A stretch of 64,000 nt of DNA from Tridacna crocea (GCA_943736015.1 OX031064.1:29759361-29823360); one strand, 5' to 3'; positions 41,009 through 51,504 are shown, counted from the stretch's first letter. A program made the numbers and translations. Notes: a model not told the origin generated them from the letters alone.

Positions 41009-41369
41009 GCTCGGACAAGTTGTTAACTACGAAAAGAAGACCCCAGACAACAAAGACAAATAATAAAGTATTTGACACACATATGCTCCCTTTTCGACTT
41101 TGACTTTTAGTTGAGAATCCAGCACCTGCAGACGAGCATTGGCACCCACATACGATGCTCTTGGATTTCTTCCCTACAGCACTAGTAGATAATGTTTTTG
41201 TCATAAGCACTACTGACAAAAGATCAGCAAGCTTTGTCTTAGTTCACCCGCCCATCCTTCAGTGCGTCCGTGTGTGCCTCCATAAATATTTTAGTTAGAT
41301 ATCTTTTCGCAAAAATCACAAAATTTGTTTTGACTTGGACACACATTTTTATGGGTAGAAATACCAGCA

Positions 41370-41476
41370 TTTTCTCCTCAATCCTTTGTTACCAGCATTT
41401 TCTCGTTTTCCCACAATGTTTTCTAAACGCTTCTTTCTCAGGGTCTTCAAAAGTAGGGATTGTGTGATAATGGGTT
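41370..41476 (+). mobile_element. Fam-A right half
   Basis: TTACCAGCATTTTCTCGTTT, CCCACAATGTTTTCTAAACG to GTGTGATAATGGGTTA. A stray ACCAGCATTTTCTCC just upstream may be a second remnant. Confidence 0.7.
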
Positions 41477-41479
41477 ATA

Positions 41480-41625
41480 CATATGTTTGATTCCCATAGT
41501 GTGGCATTAGATAATAAACAATGCAGAATACAATCAGACAGCACGTTTTTTTGCTTTCTGATCTTATTCTATGTCCTCTACAAAAGCTATTTCAGTCGCC
41601 CTTGTGATAAAAGGTGTAAAGATAG
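41480..41625 (+). mobile_element. Fam-E remnant
   Basis: ATACAATCAGACAGCACG and TTTCTGATCTTATTCTATGT, TCCTCTACAAAAGC, next to the right end of a Fam-A half. Confidence 0.5.
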
Positions 41626-41764
41626 ACGGTGTTAACGTAAATTTTCCACTCTATATAAATTATACACTTTTTAATGAGACCGTAAAGTGATGGATTGGAG
41701 CGACTTAATTAACCTCAACATTTAACTTAGATAAGTGATGTTATTATGACAAATGCGTGAAGTC

Positions 41765-41996
41765 TTAATCTTTTTCGAAACAAACCCAAAAATGTATACG
41801 ACCTTGGGGACATTGGCTTTTGAAAACATTGTGGGAAAAGAAGAAAATGCTGATAACAGCATTTTCTTCTTTTCCCTCAATGTTTTCGCTCTTTCAAAGA
41901 GGAATTACATCTTTTGGTCCCAGTTGGACTTGCCGTCTGTAAAATGGTTCAAAATTTGGGAAGTCTAAACAATTATGTCGTGTGGTAAAGAGTTAA
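41765..41996 (-). mobile_element. Fam-A MITE
   Basis: TTAATCTTTTTCGAAACAAA to GTGTGGTAAAGAGTTAA. Stem GAAAAGAAGAAAATGCTG / CAGCATTTTCTTCTTTTC has matched changes on both arms. Confidence 0.8.
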
Positions 41997-42256
41997 TCTT
42001 TTAGGAAATGACGTCGTGTTTTAACGAATCTTGCGTCAAATACTTTGGAAAACTTTGTGGAAAATGGAGAAAGTGCTGGTAACCATTTTACCATGCAAAT
42101 TTTAGAATACCAATTACCAATTTGTAGTGCTTTGCCAAGCAACCTCTAGTGACGCTTCAAGGGCTCTAAGGCTTATAAAATGGGGTGAAAAAAAAAAAAC
42201 AAACGAAAAATGCTTGTAACCAGCCTTTTTTCAGTTTCCAACATAGAACCCATGCT

Positions 42257-42400
42257 CTGTGAAAAGGGGCCTAATGCAACTGCAAAAGTATCGACAAAGA
42301 TCAGCCTGCGCAGACTGCGCAGGCTGATCTTTGTCGATACTTTTTGTTGCAGGTCAAATTACTGCATGTCAAAGGACTATTTTACCACATGATTCGGTCA
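42257..42400. mobile_element. Fam-C element, best hairpin
   Basis: CTCTGTGAAAAGGGGCCTAA, then AAAAGTATCGACAAAGATCA, GCCTGCGCAGACTGCGCAGG, CTGATCTTTGTCGATACTTT: an essentially perfect stem. Confidence 0.8.
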
Positions 42401-42473
42401 GTTGTTTGGAAAGAAACGGATGCTTTGGATCCATAGCTATGTGGTGACTACTTTCATACAATGCTCCACGGTA

Positions 42474-42701
42474 TTGCCCATTACCACACAATCCCTACTT
42501 TTGACGCCCCTGAGAAAGAATCCTTTTGAAAACACTGTGGGAAAAGGAGAAAATGCTGGTAACCAGCATTTTCTCCTTTTCCCACAGTGTTTTCTACCCT
42601 TCCCAGAACAAATTTCAAATTTTCAGTCAATTTTATTTTGTCGTCTGCAAATGCTTTCAATTTGGACCAGTCTAAAATTTTCTCGTGTGGTAAAGAGTTA
42701 A
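42474..42701 (-). mobile_element. Fam-A MITE, near intact
   Basis: TTGCCCATTACCACACAATC (TTAA decayed to TTGC) to GTGTGGTAAAGAGTTAA. Stem variant CACTGTGGG/CCCACAGTG. Confidence 0.9.
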
Positions 42702-43005
42702 ACTGGTCCTTTGGCTACGTTTTTTTGTATATGGAAAAGGAATAATGTATCTTTTTGGTGGAATGTAGATTAATTTGTGTATTTTTGTAAGCTTCTTGGG
42801 GAAAAGTATTGGAAAATTCCGATGAATCAGTCTGATATTAGCATGGGGTTCTTATATAATTGGATTTTTTTTATACCGCTATATAAGAATGGCTATACGT
42901 CATAGAATCTACTTCGTGTAGACTCATGAGAAATTGATTATAATAAAAGTATATTTAACACTTACAGCGCTGCCAAGGACGAACAAAGATGCTTTGTTTT
43001 TTGGA
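42702..43005. other. No recognisable feature
   Basis: AT-rich sequence, no supported feature. Confidence 0.45.
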
Positions 43006-43075
43006 AGGCACAGATCATGATTGGACTGCACAAAATGTGCACTCTCATCATGCAGTCGGATCTTGGATGTTAAGT
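43006..43075. mobile_element. Fam-E remnant against SINE head
   Basis: ACAGATCATGATTGGACTGC, ACAAAATGTGCACTC, CAGTCGGATCTTGGATGTTA. It replaces the 5' part of the following SINE. Confidence 0.5.
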
Positions 43076-43345
43076 CAGGGTCTTGTGAACACAGTGTCGC
43101 CGGTTCGATTCCCGGCTCGGCCGAGCGTTGATGATGGTCATTGCGACAAGACTGATTCACCTCTCACCGGTGATCATTGTTTCGACGATGGTTATGTGGG
43201 AAAGAAGCCAGTGACTTGGAAAGAATATGGTTAGGAGTAGGTCTACTGGTAAAAGAGACTGGACGAAAGTATGCATAGGAGCATTGGCTTCCGCGATAAC
43301 TAAAATAATGTTGAAAACGGTGTTAAACACCATTTAATAAATCGT
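43066..43345 (+). mobile_element. tRNA-derived SINE, 5'-truncated
   Basis: CCGGTTCGATTCCCGGCTCG (B box), body GATGATGGTCATTGCGACAA, GATCATTGTTTCGACGATGG, tail AACTAAAATAATGTTGAAAA with CGGTGTTAAACACCA. A box missing. Confidence 0.8.
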
Positions 43346-43379
43346 TAAGGTAAACCAATAAAAGAAATATCTTTCTTAT

Positions 43380-43530
43380 GTGTAACCCATCACGCGGAAA
43401 GTGACATTCTGGGAACTGCGAAAAATGTCAACTCCGGTCAGACTGCGCGAATTGCGCAGGCTGACCAAAATTGACACTTTTCGCTTTAATGACATATTTC
43501 TGTATGAAAAGTGGTCATTGTACCTTATAC
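43380..43530. mobile_element. Fam-C element (long form)
   Basis: ACGCGGAAAGTGACATTCTG, then CTCCGGTCAGACTGCGCGAA, TTGCGCAGGCTGACCAAAAT. Shares the left end with 5297-5570. Confidence 0.65.
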
Positions 43531-43656
43531 TATCATTTTTGAATTATCAACTCAAACTGACCTGTACTATCGTTGATCTGTTTTCATCTAATTGATGTAC
43601 AGAATTCCCAGATGGTCCCTGTTTGCGTGATGGATCACATAATTGTGGATGGTATT

Positions 43657-44206
43657 TTAAAGGTGGGAGTTTAGATTTTTCACATCTCACCAAATTAGAA
43701 AATATATAGACTCTGTAACACTGAAATTTATTTGAAAAGCCAATAAGAATCATCAAGAATTAAGAATCATAAAATTACATTTTTTATGGTGTTCCCTTAA
43801 AAAGCTACATAGCCTCTTAAGATAGTTTTAGATTTCGTGACAAAAATTTTAAAAAAGCATCGTAGAACTGTCACGTGACAGACGTGGGAATGTCAGGTGA
43901 CTGGCAGGTGACTATTTGACGCTTAAATTCCATTACATAACAAACGTCTTCTTCGGACGCTATGTTTGAAGCTTCGTCTGTGTATTTCCGGCATGTAAAT
44001 GAGCGAGTTGCTCATGTTAAACAAGACCTTGTTTCCCGCCGGTGTCGACTTGGGCCATAGTAAATCTCTAATTTTCCATGTTGTCGGATGGTTTTCGACT
44101 ATTGGGATTTTATGAATGAAACTTAAAAAGGCTTTGGGAGTATAAGGATGATTTTTTTAGTATTTTTGTAAAATTTTTGTCCCAAAATCTGAAGGGCCAC
44201 CTTTAA
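43657..44206 (-). mobile_element. Fam-H TTAA element, second copy
   Basis: TTAA at 43657-43660 and 44203-44206. Ends AGGTGGGAGTTTAGATTTTT and, as complement, AGGTGGCCCTTCAGATTTTG. 550 bp, aligned in reverse with 4392-4944. The most diverged part lies around the CACGTGACAGACGTGG segment. Confidence 0.85.
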
Positions 44207-44289
44207 GCATTCGATGTATGTCTCGTATAGATATTTCGTGCGCAAAAAGTTATCAAACAAACGTAGGCAAACCGCATGTTTCCGTCGTG

Positions 44290-44375
44290 AAACAAATCTC
44301 GAAAACATTTTGGCTCAAGAAGATTGCTCGTGAAGAGCAATTTCTCCTTTTGCCACAATGTTTTCCAATGCATTC
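44290..44375. mobile_element. Fam-A3 hairpin remnant
   Basis: GAAAACATTTTGGCTCAAGA, AGATTGCTCGTGAAGAGCAA, TTTCTCCTTTTGCCACAATG. Confidence 0.6.
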
Positions 44376-44379
44376 GTGT

Positions 44380-44790
44380 ACACACACAACCGTAATTCCT
44401 CTTAGTTACGCATATTTTACAATAATATTTCTGACTGATTTCTCTGCTTGTAAACTGGTTTCTATAGGTAACCGGTTATCAAAGTACGTTAGTCTCGCCA
44501 CATGAGAAATTCATTACAGGGAAACATGCCCGAGCAATTACTCGTTTTTTGTAATTTCCCGTGTTTCCTTAATTTACTCCCAACAAATGTATTTTTATAA
44601 ATATTATATATTGGGGGTTTTCAGTAGCACTGTAATTACTTGAACATTTGTACTGATACAGAACAGGCTCTGCTTATTATCATTGATAAAATGAAGAATT
44701 TTGTCCGAAATAGATTTAGTATGACCAAGTGCAGGTCATGATTTTGCGAAGAAAAGTGGCATTTAGATATTTTTCCCCGCCGTGGAAGTA
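44380..44790. other. No recognisable feature
   Basis: No supported feature; AT-rich. Confidence 0.4.
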
Positions 44791-44794
44791 ATTT

Positions 44795-44980
44795 CTATCG
44801 AAATTTTCATTCGATGATAAAATCCGAAATACTGAAATTTCAGAGTTCTGTTTTGGGGAATAATATCTCCTTCGCGGACAGTGTAGATCCAAGATCAGAC
44901 TGCACGTTCCGTGCAGTCTGATCTTGATCTACACTGTCCGCAAAAAGTCAGCGAGTCGCGCTTAGCAGCCTAACGGTTAA
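44795..44980 (+). mobile_element. Fam-E MITE, right end intact
   Basis: TAATATCTCCTTCGCGGACA, GATCCAAGATCAGACTGCAC, GTGCAGTCTGATCTTGATCT, GTCAGCGAGTCGCGCTTAGC to GCCTAACGGTTAA. Left end diffuse. Confidence 0.8.
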
Positions 44981-45019
44981 AAACGCTTATGAATTTTTCA
45001 GCAGGTTATTTTTCTCTGT

Positions 45020-45214
45020 GCTTTAAACAACCCTGGAAAAGTAGCCTTTATACAATATTCTTGGAAAATGCTGGTAGCCAGTATTTTCTCCTTTTCCCAA
45101 AATGTTTCCTGTCCGATCAAAGAAAAAATACACCATTTGAGCCTCTATGAAATTGTCGTCTGCAAATATTTCATTATGGACAGGTCTAAAATAGTCGTCT
45201 AGTAAAAGGGTTAA
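45020..45214 (-). mobile_element. Fam-A MITE, decayed
   Basis: GGAAAATGCTGGTAGCCAGT, ATTTTCTCCTTTTCCCAAAA, GTCGTCTGCAAATATTTCAT to GTAAAAGGGTTAA. The first stem arm is shortened. Confidence 0.7.
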
Positions 45215-45600
45215 ATAGGAGTGTTGTACTTATTGTCTATTTTTAGAACATCAGATATGACGTCATCAAGCTCATTTGAATATAATCCCACACATTCGAT
45301 CGGTTTTAAATATCACATAACATCCCAACAAGCTTAAAAATTGCGAAATTCTTATATAACGTTACTAATATTGATGGGTTTCCAACTGTGAACTTACAAC
45401 ATGGGGTTTGGATGAGAAATGATTGATTTCTAAAGAATGCCATCACTCCCTCTTACCTGGAGCTCTGTAATAATTTCCCATAAAATAATAGGTTATACAG
45501 TAATTCTTGTTGTTCTACAAGCTAGACAAATAACAAGCATTGTATACTATGGTAAAACGATACAAATAGACATAACCCATACCGTAAGAATGGCTTTAAT
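45215..45600. other. Mostly unassigned; Fam-I edge at ~45436
   Basis: GAATGCCATCACTCCCTCTT with ACCTGGAGCTCTG matches the flank sequence of the Fam-I copies at 38.8 and 60 kb, but the hairpin is absent. Confidence 0.45.
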
Positions 45601-45607
45601 ACATCTG

Positions 45608-45765
45608 AAAAAAAAAAATGATCGACTCAGGTTAGACTGTGCCAAGTACGCATGCTGACCTGGTTCGAAACCTTTTTTTGTCATTTGTCATCTTGTCAGA
45701 TTTTTGCATGTCAAAGGACCTGTCTACCTGGTCGTCATTTGTGAGACAAAATGGCTTTTATGGAT
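45608..45765. mobile_element. Fam-C element, decayed
   Basis: GATCGACTCAGGTTAGACTG, CGCATGCTGACCTGGTTCGA, TTTGCATGTCAAAGGACCTG. The right outer arm resembles 42257-42400. Confidence 0.55.
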
Positions 45766-45790
45766 CTATAATCATGTTTCGACTTGCTCG

Positions 45791-46056
45791 ATATGGCTTG
45801 CAACACGCGAAAAGCAGACATTTGAATAAAGTATCGTCTTCGATCAGCCTGCGCATGTCGCGCGGACTAATCCGAGATGGCACTTTACGACTACATTAGA
45901 TATTGTGCTACAGTAGAATTGTGCAAAACAGAAAATAACATAGAAACGGGAAATGTCATTCCGGATAAGCCTACGCGGAGTGCACAGGCTGATCCGACAC
46001 GACACTTTACGCAAATGTCCAAATGCCTCTTTTTACGTAATACAGGCCAATTATAA
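45791..46056. mobile_element. Fam-D element with two hairpins
   Basis: TATGGCTTGCAACACGCGAA at left. Hairpins around GATCAGCCTGCGCATGTC and GATAAGCCTACGCGGAGTGC, right end TTACGTAATACAGGCCAATT. Confidence 0.75.
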
Positions 46057-46101
46057 TACATGTACATCAGGTAGATGCATTTAAATCTCAGAGAGAGCCG
46101 C

Positions 46102-46328
46102 CTAACCCTATACCAAATAATCCCTGGATTTTACGACATTGGAAATGATGACTTATGAAAACAGTGTAGGAAAAGGAGAAAATGCTGGTAACCAGCATTT
46201 TCTCCTTTTCCCACACTGTTTCTGCCCTATCTGAGGGCTATAACTCATGAGTACAGGTGTTGAAATTGTATTCTGCACACTTCTCGAGTGTGAAAGAATC
46301 TTAATCGTGTCGTTTGGGAAAGAATTAA
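46102..46328 (-). mobile_element. Fam-A MITE
   Basis: CTAACCCTATACCAAATAAT to GTTTGGGAAAGAATTAA. Stem CAGTGTAGG/CCCACACTG. The long arm is diverged (CTATCTGAGGGCTATAACTC). Confidence 0.8.
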
Positions 46329-46329
46329 A

Positions 46330-46640
46330 TAGACTGCAGACTGAAACCCGAGTTAAATCTATATACAGTAGAGGAAAAACGAGGTGAGGCTTTCGTATTG
46401 GATTCTACACTGCTCAAAGTCGACTGGTTTAAAAATATCCCACAAAGATTATTTTCAAGAGGAGAGTACATTCTTTACATAATTTGTCTAATAACTACAA
46501 AGCGTGTTAAAGGGGACGATTCAGATTTTCATAATTTCGCCATACGTCAAAAACGACTCTTCACTGAAATTAAGCAAACCGTTGGCCGGTAAACCATCAG
46601 TAATCAAAGTGCTGTAAGCACTGTAATCGGTCGTCACTGA
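46330..46640. other. No recognisable feature
   Basis: No supported exon or repeat. Confidence 0.4.
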
Positions 46641-46649
46641 ATGATTATT

Positions 46650-46860
46650 GGTTGGTTGGTTGTATTGGAGTTTAACGCCACTTTAACTGCTAAGGTCACA
46701 TCATGGCGATCGATGACGCCAATGTGTTTCCTGACTTTCTCACACCAGTACTAACTCAACTTTTCTTTCTAAAGCCACCGACTACTTTTCTCAATTGTGT
46801 CAGTTTGGATTGTGGAAAACGCCGTCTCTAATCGGTCTAACGACCAATTAAAAAACAAAA
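46650..46860 (-). mobile_element. SINE 3' region, second type
   Basis: The complement reads GCAGTTAAAGTGGCGTTAAA, CTCCAATACAACCAACCAAC, i.e. the GGCGTTAAAC tail followed by a CCAA-type repeat end. Head not recognised. Confidence 0.6.
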
Positions 46861-46977
46861 CATGTATGAAAAGATATTTTCATTTGGCATTCCTTTATGG
46901 GATACGCTGCTCCTTGATGTTTTGTGCCTGTCACGTGATCAATAACGCGGTTCGATTATGAAGGGCCGTTTTCAGAT

Positions 46978-47170
46978 ATGCACGCATGCTTCGTGAAAAG
47001 TGGGCATGATGTATATGCGAAAAGTATTGACCCAGGTCAGCCTGCGCAGCCGCGCAGGTTAATCTGAGCCAAAACTTTTCGCTATTGGTCAATTTCCTGT
47101 ATGTCCAAGGATCAGTCTACCACATGATTGAGTCAATTGTTAAAAAGAATGGCTATTATGGATCCGTAAG
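46978..47170. mobile_element. Fam-C element
   Basis: AAAAGTATTGACCCAGGTCA, GCCTGCGCAGCCGCGCAGGT, GAGCCAAAACTTTTCGCTAT, then GTATGTCCAAGGATCAGTCT. Confidence 0.7.
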
Positions 47171-47254
47171 TATAAATTATGATGGCTTGCTTGGTACACA
47201 ATGCATCACGCGGATGCACTAAACTCTATCTGACAGAGAACGGTTCAAAAATAT

Positions 47255-47945
47255 AATGACGTCATCATTTGCTTTCCCACATAACCATCGTCTAAACAAT
47301 GATTAGAAGTGAGAGAAGAATGAAGAAAGGTCCGTTTATACAGAGCGCGAACTCGAACGCGTCCGACGCGAACGCGGACGCGACTTTTGAGCAGTTTTGC
47401 CATTCAAATAGAGCTGGAACCCGAACGCGGAAAACCTTTCCAGGCGGCGTGTCTTTTTCTTGCTGTGAGAGATAAAATTTGGTCATTTGGTTATGGCGCA
47501 GGTAGAGTCAGACATGGAGGAGATCATAGATCATGATGTCTTTGTAATCTTTGTCTGCTTTGTAGTACAGTACATGATTCTTCTCAATTTCAAGAATCAT
47601 GGCTTCTGTCTTGTCCATTCTTCACAAGCAGAGTAGACTGACGCTAGCGCCTAGCTTTTTCTTGGAACGGTCAGGCATACATGTTTCTATTTGTGCTGAT
47701 TGGTTGATAGCAAAAAAGCCGCGCGACCTTCTCAGAAAATTCGCTCTGGTGGCGATCAAGACGGTCGTTCGCGCGAACAAATATTTGTTCGCGTTCGCAC
47801 TCTATTTGAACGGTTCCTCTAAAAAAGACTAAATGAAAATATTCCAGGACGAAAAACCGCGTTCGCTTACGTGTTCGCGCTCAGTATAAACGGACCTTTA
47901 TATCGCAATGACAATCATCGGTCCTCAGAAAAAGGACCAAATCAT
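47255..47945 (-). mobile_element. SINE body split by Fam-N
   Basis: CCCACATAACCATCGTCTAA to GTGAGAGAAGAATGAAG on the left and CGCAATGACAATCATCGGTC, CTCAG on the right are two parts of one minus-strand SINE body, separated by 47336-47899. Confidence 0.7.
47336..47899. mobile_element. Fam-N element with GC-rich inverted ends
   Basis: Left AAAGGTCCGTTTATACAGAG and right end complement AAAGGTCCGTTTATACTGAG, each followed by CGCGAAC, give a 27-bp inverted repeat with one mismatch. 564 bp, CpG-rich toward both ends (CGAACGCG repeats). The open frame at 47599-47832 has no motif. No clear TSD. Confidence 0.75.
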
Positions 47946-48105
47946 TGACTCCCTGTTCTTAAGTTCTGTTCGCTGCCGAAAAGGGTTAAAAGAGCGCATC
48001 ACTGTGATTGATCATGCGCGTAGTGTGGAATCGAATCCGTCATATCTTTGAATCTCCGGTCTGCGCTATATGATATCTTACTGGAGGTTCTTATCAAAAG
48101 CCATC

Positions 48106-48525
48106 TTAACTCTTTAACAAACGACAACATTTTAAGATTGTCGAATTTTTCCATGAAAAAAAAAAAGTACTAAAAGCAATAGGTATCAACACAGGTCAGC
48201 CTGCGCGGAGTGTGCAGGCTGACCTTGGCGGATGCTTTTTGCAGATGCACTTCAGTCCCCCTCTTCACAAACTTACTGACAAAAGGAGATGTGTTGTAAA
48301 ACTAGGACAAAACTTAGCAACTTTTGCTCTAGTTTTACAACGCTTTGAAAGCAATTTCAGACGAAAAAGTAAATTTGACTCAAAAATGAAATTTCTTTTT
48401 AGTGGCGTTGAAAACATTGTGTGTGTGTGTGGGGGGGGGGGGGGAAGGGGGAACTTTCCCACAATGTTTTCAAAAGCTTTCTTTTCAGAGTCGTTAAAAT
48501 TTGAAATTGCGCAGTAAAAGGTTTT
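48106..48525 (+). mobile_element. Fam-A MITE with Fam-C insert and replaced hairpin tip
   Basis: TTAACTCTTTAACAAACGAC start. A Fam-C segment (GGTCAGCCTGCGCGGAGTGT, GCAGGCTGACC) lies at about 48175-48280. The Fam-A arm resumes with GCTTTGAAAGCAATTTCAGA. After GAAAACATTGT a GT run and about 14 G replace the first stem arm and tip; CTTTCCCACAATGTTTTC then follows. Confidence 0.7.
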
Positions 48526-48577
48526 CCATAGACTGATAATGTCTATTTCTTAACTTCAGCTAAATTGACGGGTTCTC

Positions 48578-48807
48578 AATTCTTTATACCAAACGACTAA
48601 ATTTCAAACCAGTCTAAATTGAAAGAGTCTGCAGACGGCAAATAAAATACATGTATGATTCAGATGAAAGATTGTTTCTCTCTGCAAAGCATTGTAGTAA
48701 AAGGAGAAAATACTGGTAACAGGCATTTGCTCCTTTTCCAACAATATTTTTCAAAAGTTTTCTTCTGTATAATCGCTAAAATACGGGTTTGTTTGATAAA
48801 GGGTTAA
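48578..48807 (+). mobile_element. Fam-A MITE
   Basis: TTCTTTATACCAAACGACTA to GTTTGATAAAGGGTTAA. Tip AATACTGGTAACAGGCATTT partly decayed. Confidence 0.8.
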
Positions 48808-48915
48808 CTGATTGCTATGAATTATGAAGGAAGTGACTTACTCGACTGATTGACGCCAGTGAGAAATGCAAATCGAGATGCAACGCATATGCTTCAAAGA
48901 TAAAGCTCTACACCC

Positions 48916-49134
48916 TTAACTCTTTACCAAACGACAAAATTTTAGTCTTTCCCAAATTGAAAGCATCTGCAGAGGACAAAAATATCGTGATGCAAAAATT
49001 GAAATTTTCTTTCCAGCAGGGTAGAAAACATTGTGGGAAAGGGAGAAAATGCTGGTTACCAGCATTTTCTCCTTTTCCCACAATGTGCTTCTTTCTCAGG
49101 GACGTAAAAAACGGGGATTCTTTGGTAAAGGGTA
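48916..49134 (+). mobile_element. Fam-A MITE adjoining Fam-E
   Basis: TTAACTCTTTACCAAACGAC to CTTTGGTAAAGGGTATA. Perfect tip GAAAATGCTGGTTACCAGCA. A short deletion removes TTTTCAAAAGG after CACAATG. Confidence 0.85.
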
Positions 49135-49320
49135 TAGCTACTATATAACTGAAACGAAAATTTCCACTCAATAGTAAAAACCCAAATAGTGCGATTTCAA
49201 AGTTGATTCCAACGGAGGAATACCTTTTGGTTAGTGTAGATTCAAGATCAGACTGTGTGCAGTCTGATCTTGATCTACACTGTCCTCAAAAAGCCCAAGT
49301 AGTAATATGCCTGGATCTAG
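49135..49320 (+). mobile_element. Fam-E, left end replaced by Fam-A
   Basis: CTGAAACGAAAATTTCCACT, CAATAGTAAAAACCCAAATA, GATTCAAGATCAGACTGTGT, GCAGTCTGATCTTGATCTAC. Confidence 0.75.
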
Positions 49321-49329
49321 TGCGTCAAC

Positions 49330-50150
49330 CATAGCTCACCTGAGCACAAAGTCTTCAAGTTGACCTTATGCGCTTGCACCATGTCCGTCATACGTCGCGC
49401 GGTCGTCAGTAGTTACGCTGTGTACCACATTTTATTTTTAGATGTCAAAGAAGGTGGTAAGCATGTTTGTACTCAATGGTATCTCGGTCGTGATCGTTGT
49501 CTGCACATGTCATATTCTTCGAAGATTCGACCTGTCTGCTATATGACGCTTCACCCATCTCCCGTATTCTTGGGAAAAGTAAGGCTTATACCGAAGCTAT
49601 TGGCCAATTACCCAAATATGTTGAGGCTATTTTAATAAATGGTCGGTGCATAGGTTACATGCTAGCCGATCATAGCTGAGTGAATGGCACCAAGTAGCGT
49701 TTTATAGAGTAAACTTTTATTTCGTTTGAAACTCAAAGTTACGGTTGTTGTTATGAAAAATTATTCCGCTTCTATACCTTCAGGAATGTTCGAATTAGAT
49801 GTGTATTTGTAGAATGTAGCGGGAGATAATGCTATCGCGATGTTTGAAAACAGATTATGTTTTTTTTTTTTCAATTTAAAAAAGGTCACAAGAAAAATCT
49901 TAGAATAACCTTGTTTCTACTTTCAAGGTCACCTTCTCCATCTGATACCACAGGAAATAGGTAAAACCGTTTATCTTTAAAACATGTGACCAGGCGAATA
50001 CGAAAATTGGTCAAATGGGGATAAAAAAATTAGGTCAGTGGATATTTCTTAGAAAAACCTTGTGTGTACACTCCAGGTTCGTCCTTTCCAGTCCAATGCA
50101 AATGAAAGTTGATCAGTATCTCAGGGGCACATGATCATAGATGGGCAATT
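49330..50150 (+). mobile_element. Fam-O repeat split by Fam-B
   Basis: ATAGCTCACCTGAGCACAAA opens like 34315. After the Fam-B insertion, two units (ATCTTAGAATAACCTTGTTT near 49897 and TTCTTAGAAAAACCTTGTGT near 50048) lie about 150 bp apart, suggesting internal tandem repeats. Right boundary uncertain. Confidence 0.45.
49495..49831 (-). mobile_element. Fam-B element
   Basis: The complement starts CATTATCTCCCGCTACATTC and ends GACATGTGCAGACAACG. No exact flanking duplication remains. Confidence 0.8.
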
Positions 50151-50383
50151 CAGTCCCATCGTTGACCACTAGTTTTTCCAAAATTTCTTCAAATCGTGGT
50201 CTTTACTAATAATTACTTATAACTTCCAAGGCAAAAAGACTGCAGTGGACAGTATTTTATCTTCTGGAAAAGGAGCGGTAGTACATGTAGGTTTGATTTT
50301 CTCGTATAATCGACATTGACTGATCTATCGCGAAGTCGAAAAGCCGTGGATCGTTTTCACCTACCATATTCATTAGTTTTATT

Positions 50384-50465
50384 ATTCTAAATTCCAAGAC
50401 TAACAATCTGATTGGCTGCGACGTTGAGTCGCAGCAAACAGATTGTTAGTCTTTGATTTTAGAAT
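50384..50465. repeat. Isolated 82-bp hairpin
   Basis: ATTCTAAATTCCAAGACTAA, CAATCTG, CTGCGAC / GTCGCAG, CAGATTGTTAGTCTTTGATT, TTAGAAT. Single copy here; likely a fold-back element. Confidence 0.7.
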
Positions 50466-50534
50466 TAGACTTGAAGTTAGAAAAGTTAGAAATCACGGAC
50501 ATGAAATTTCATTCTCAAGAGCCAATAACAATTC

Positions 50535-50605
50535 GTCGGATTGCTTCAAAAAAACTCGTAACTACAGCTTGAAACAATCTGTATAGTTACGATATAGATA
50601 GTCTA
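50535..50605. repeat. Fam-J hairpin, decayed
   Basis: TCGTCGGATTGCTTCAAAAA, AACTCGTAACTACAGCTTGA pairs only partly with CTGTATAGTTACGA. Confidence 0.6.
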
Positions 50606-51134
50606 ACCAAGTCAGACCCAATCAAATAATAGTAAAAAAATAATAAACGAATTCCTTTATCTATTAAGTTCCTCCTATTGATACTAAAAAAATAAGCACA
50701 TTGCAGCGCATCTCATGTGAATACATCATCACGTGATCCTTGCAGCTTATACGTAGGATCAATTGTCTAGACTTTAACCGATTTCAGTCCAAAAATAAAC
50801 TGATCTTTGAATTCTCGGTGAGTCTATTATTACGTATACACGTATTTGATTGTCCGCTTTATACAGACAAATTATCTAGTTCATACATAGGACAAATACC
50901 TCTCATGATTCCCATGGCAACATTTTCGAACTAGACGGTATGTTTTTTAAATGTTTGGTCTAGGTTAAGGCCCACTATGTTTGCTTAAAAATTGTTCGTT
51001 TTTTTTTTTCAATACAGTCATAAATTAGATCATAAACTTTGATCAGTCGTATAACCTTTCGTGCTGTGTAGATAAACGATTTTTTAAAAAGTCAAGGAAC
51101 GATTTCAGCTACACCAAAAAGATCATGGGATTTT

Positions 51135-51180
51135 GTGGACGGTATTGAGATTAGACTGCAATCTGATCTTGGATCTATTA
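51135..51180. mobile_element. Fam-E remnant
   Basis: GAGATTAGACTGCAATCTGA followed by TCTTGGATCTATTA. Confidence 0.4.
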
Positions 51181-51271
51181 GATCACATGTTCATCTATAC
51201 CGATCACTTAAACATGTCTCTGAATGTCAAATTATTTATTTTCAGACATCGGGGGCACATGATCGAGTATA

Positions 51272-51487
51272 CTAACCCTTTCCCTAACAAACTCTGGTTT
51301 TCACGGTTCTGGAATAGTAGCCTTTTGAAAAGATTGTGGGAAAGGTAACCAGCATTTTCTCCTTTTCCCACAATGTTTTCTACCCTATCATAGACAGAAA
51401 AAATCTTTTCAGCAAGAGTTGAATTGTCGTCTGTAAATGCTTTCACTTTGATCTGGTCCAAAAGTTTGTCGTTTGGGAAAGGGTTAA
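51272..51487 (-). mobile_element. Fam-A MITE with shortened hairpin
   Basis: CTAACCCTTTCCCTAACAAA to GTTTGGGAAAGGGTTAA. GATTGTGGGAAAGGTAACCA shows that the first arm lost AGGAGAAAATGCTGG-type sequence while the second arm is whole. Confidence 0.8.
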
Positions 51488-51504
51488 ATGGTTAATTAAT
51501 GCTC

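Noticed and set aside
42402-42701. Short frames containing NIVGKGENAGNQHFLLFP or similar
   Set aside because: The same peptide recurs wherever a Fam-A hairpin is read in one frame; it has no gene context.
47599-47832. 77-residue frame inside Fam-N
   Set aside because: Lies between transposon ends in CpG-rich, low-complexity sequence; no transposase signature.
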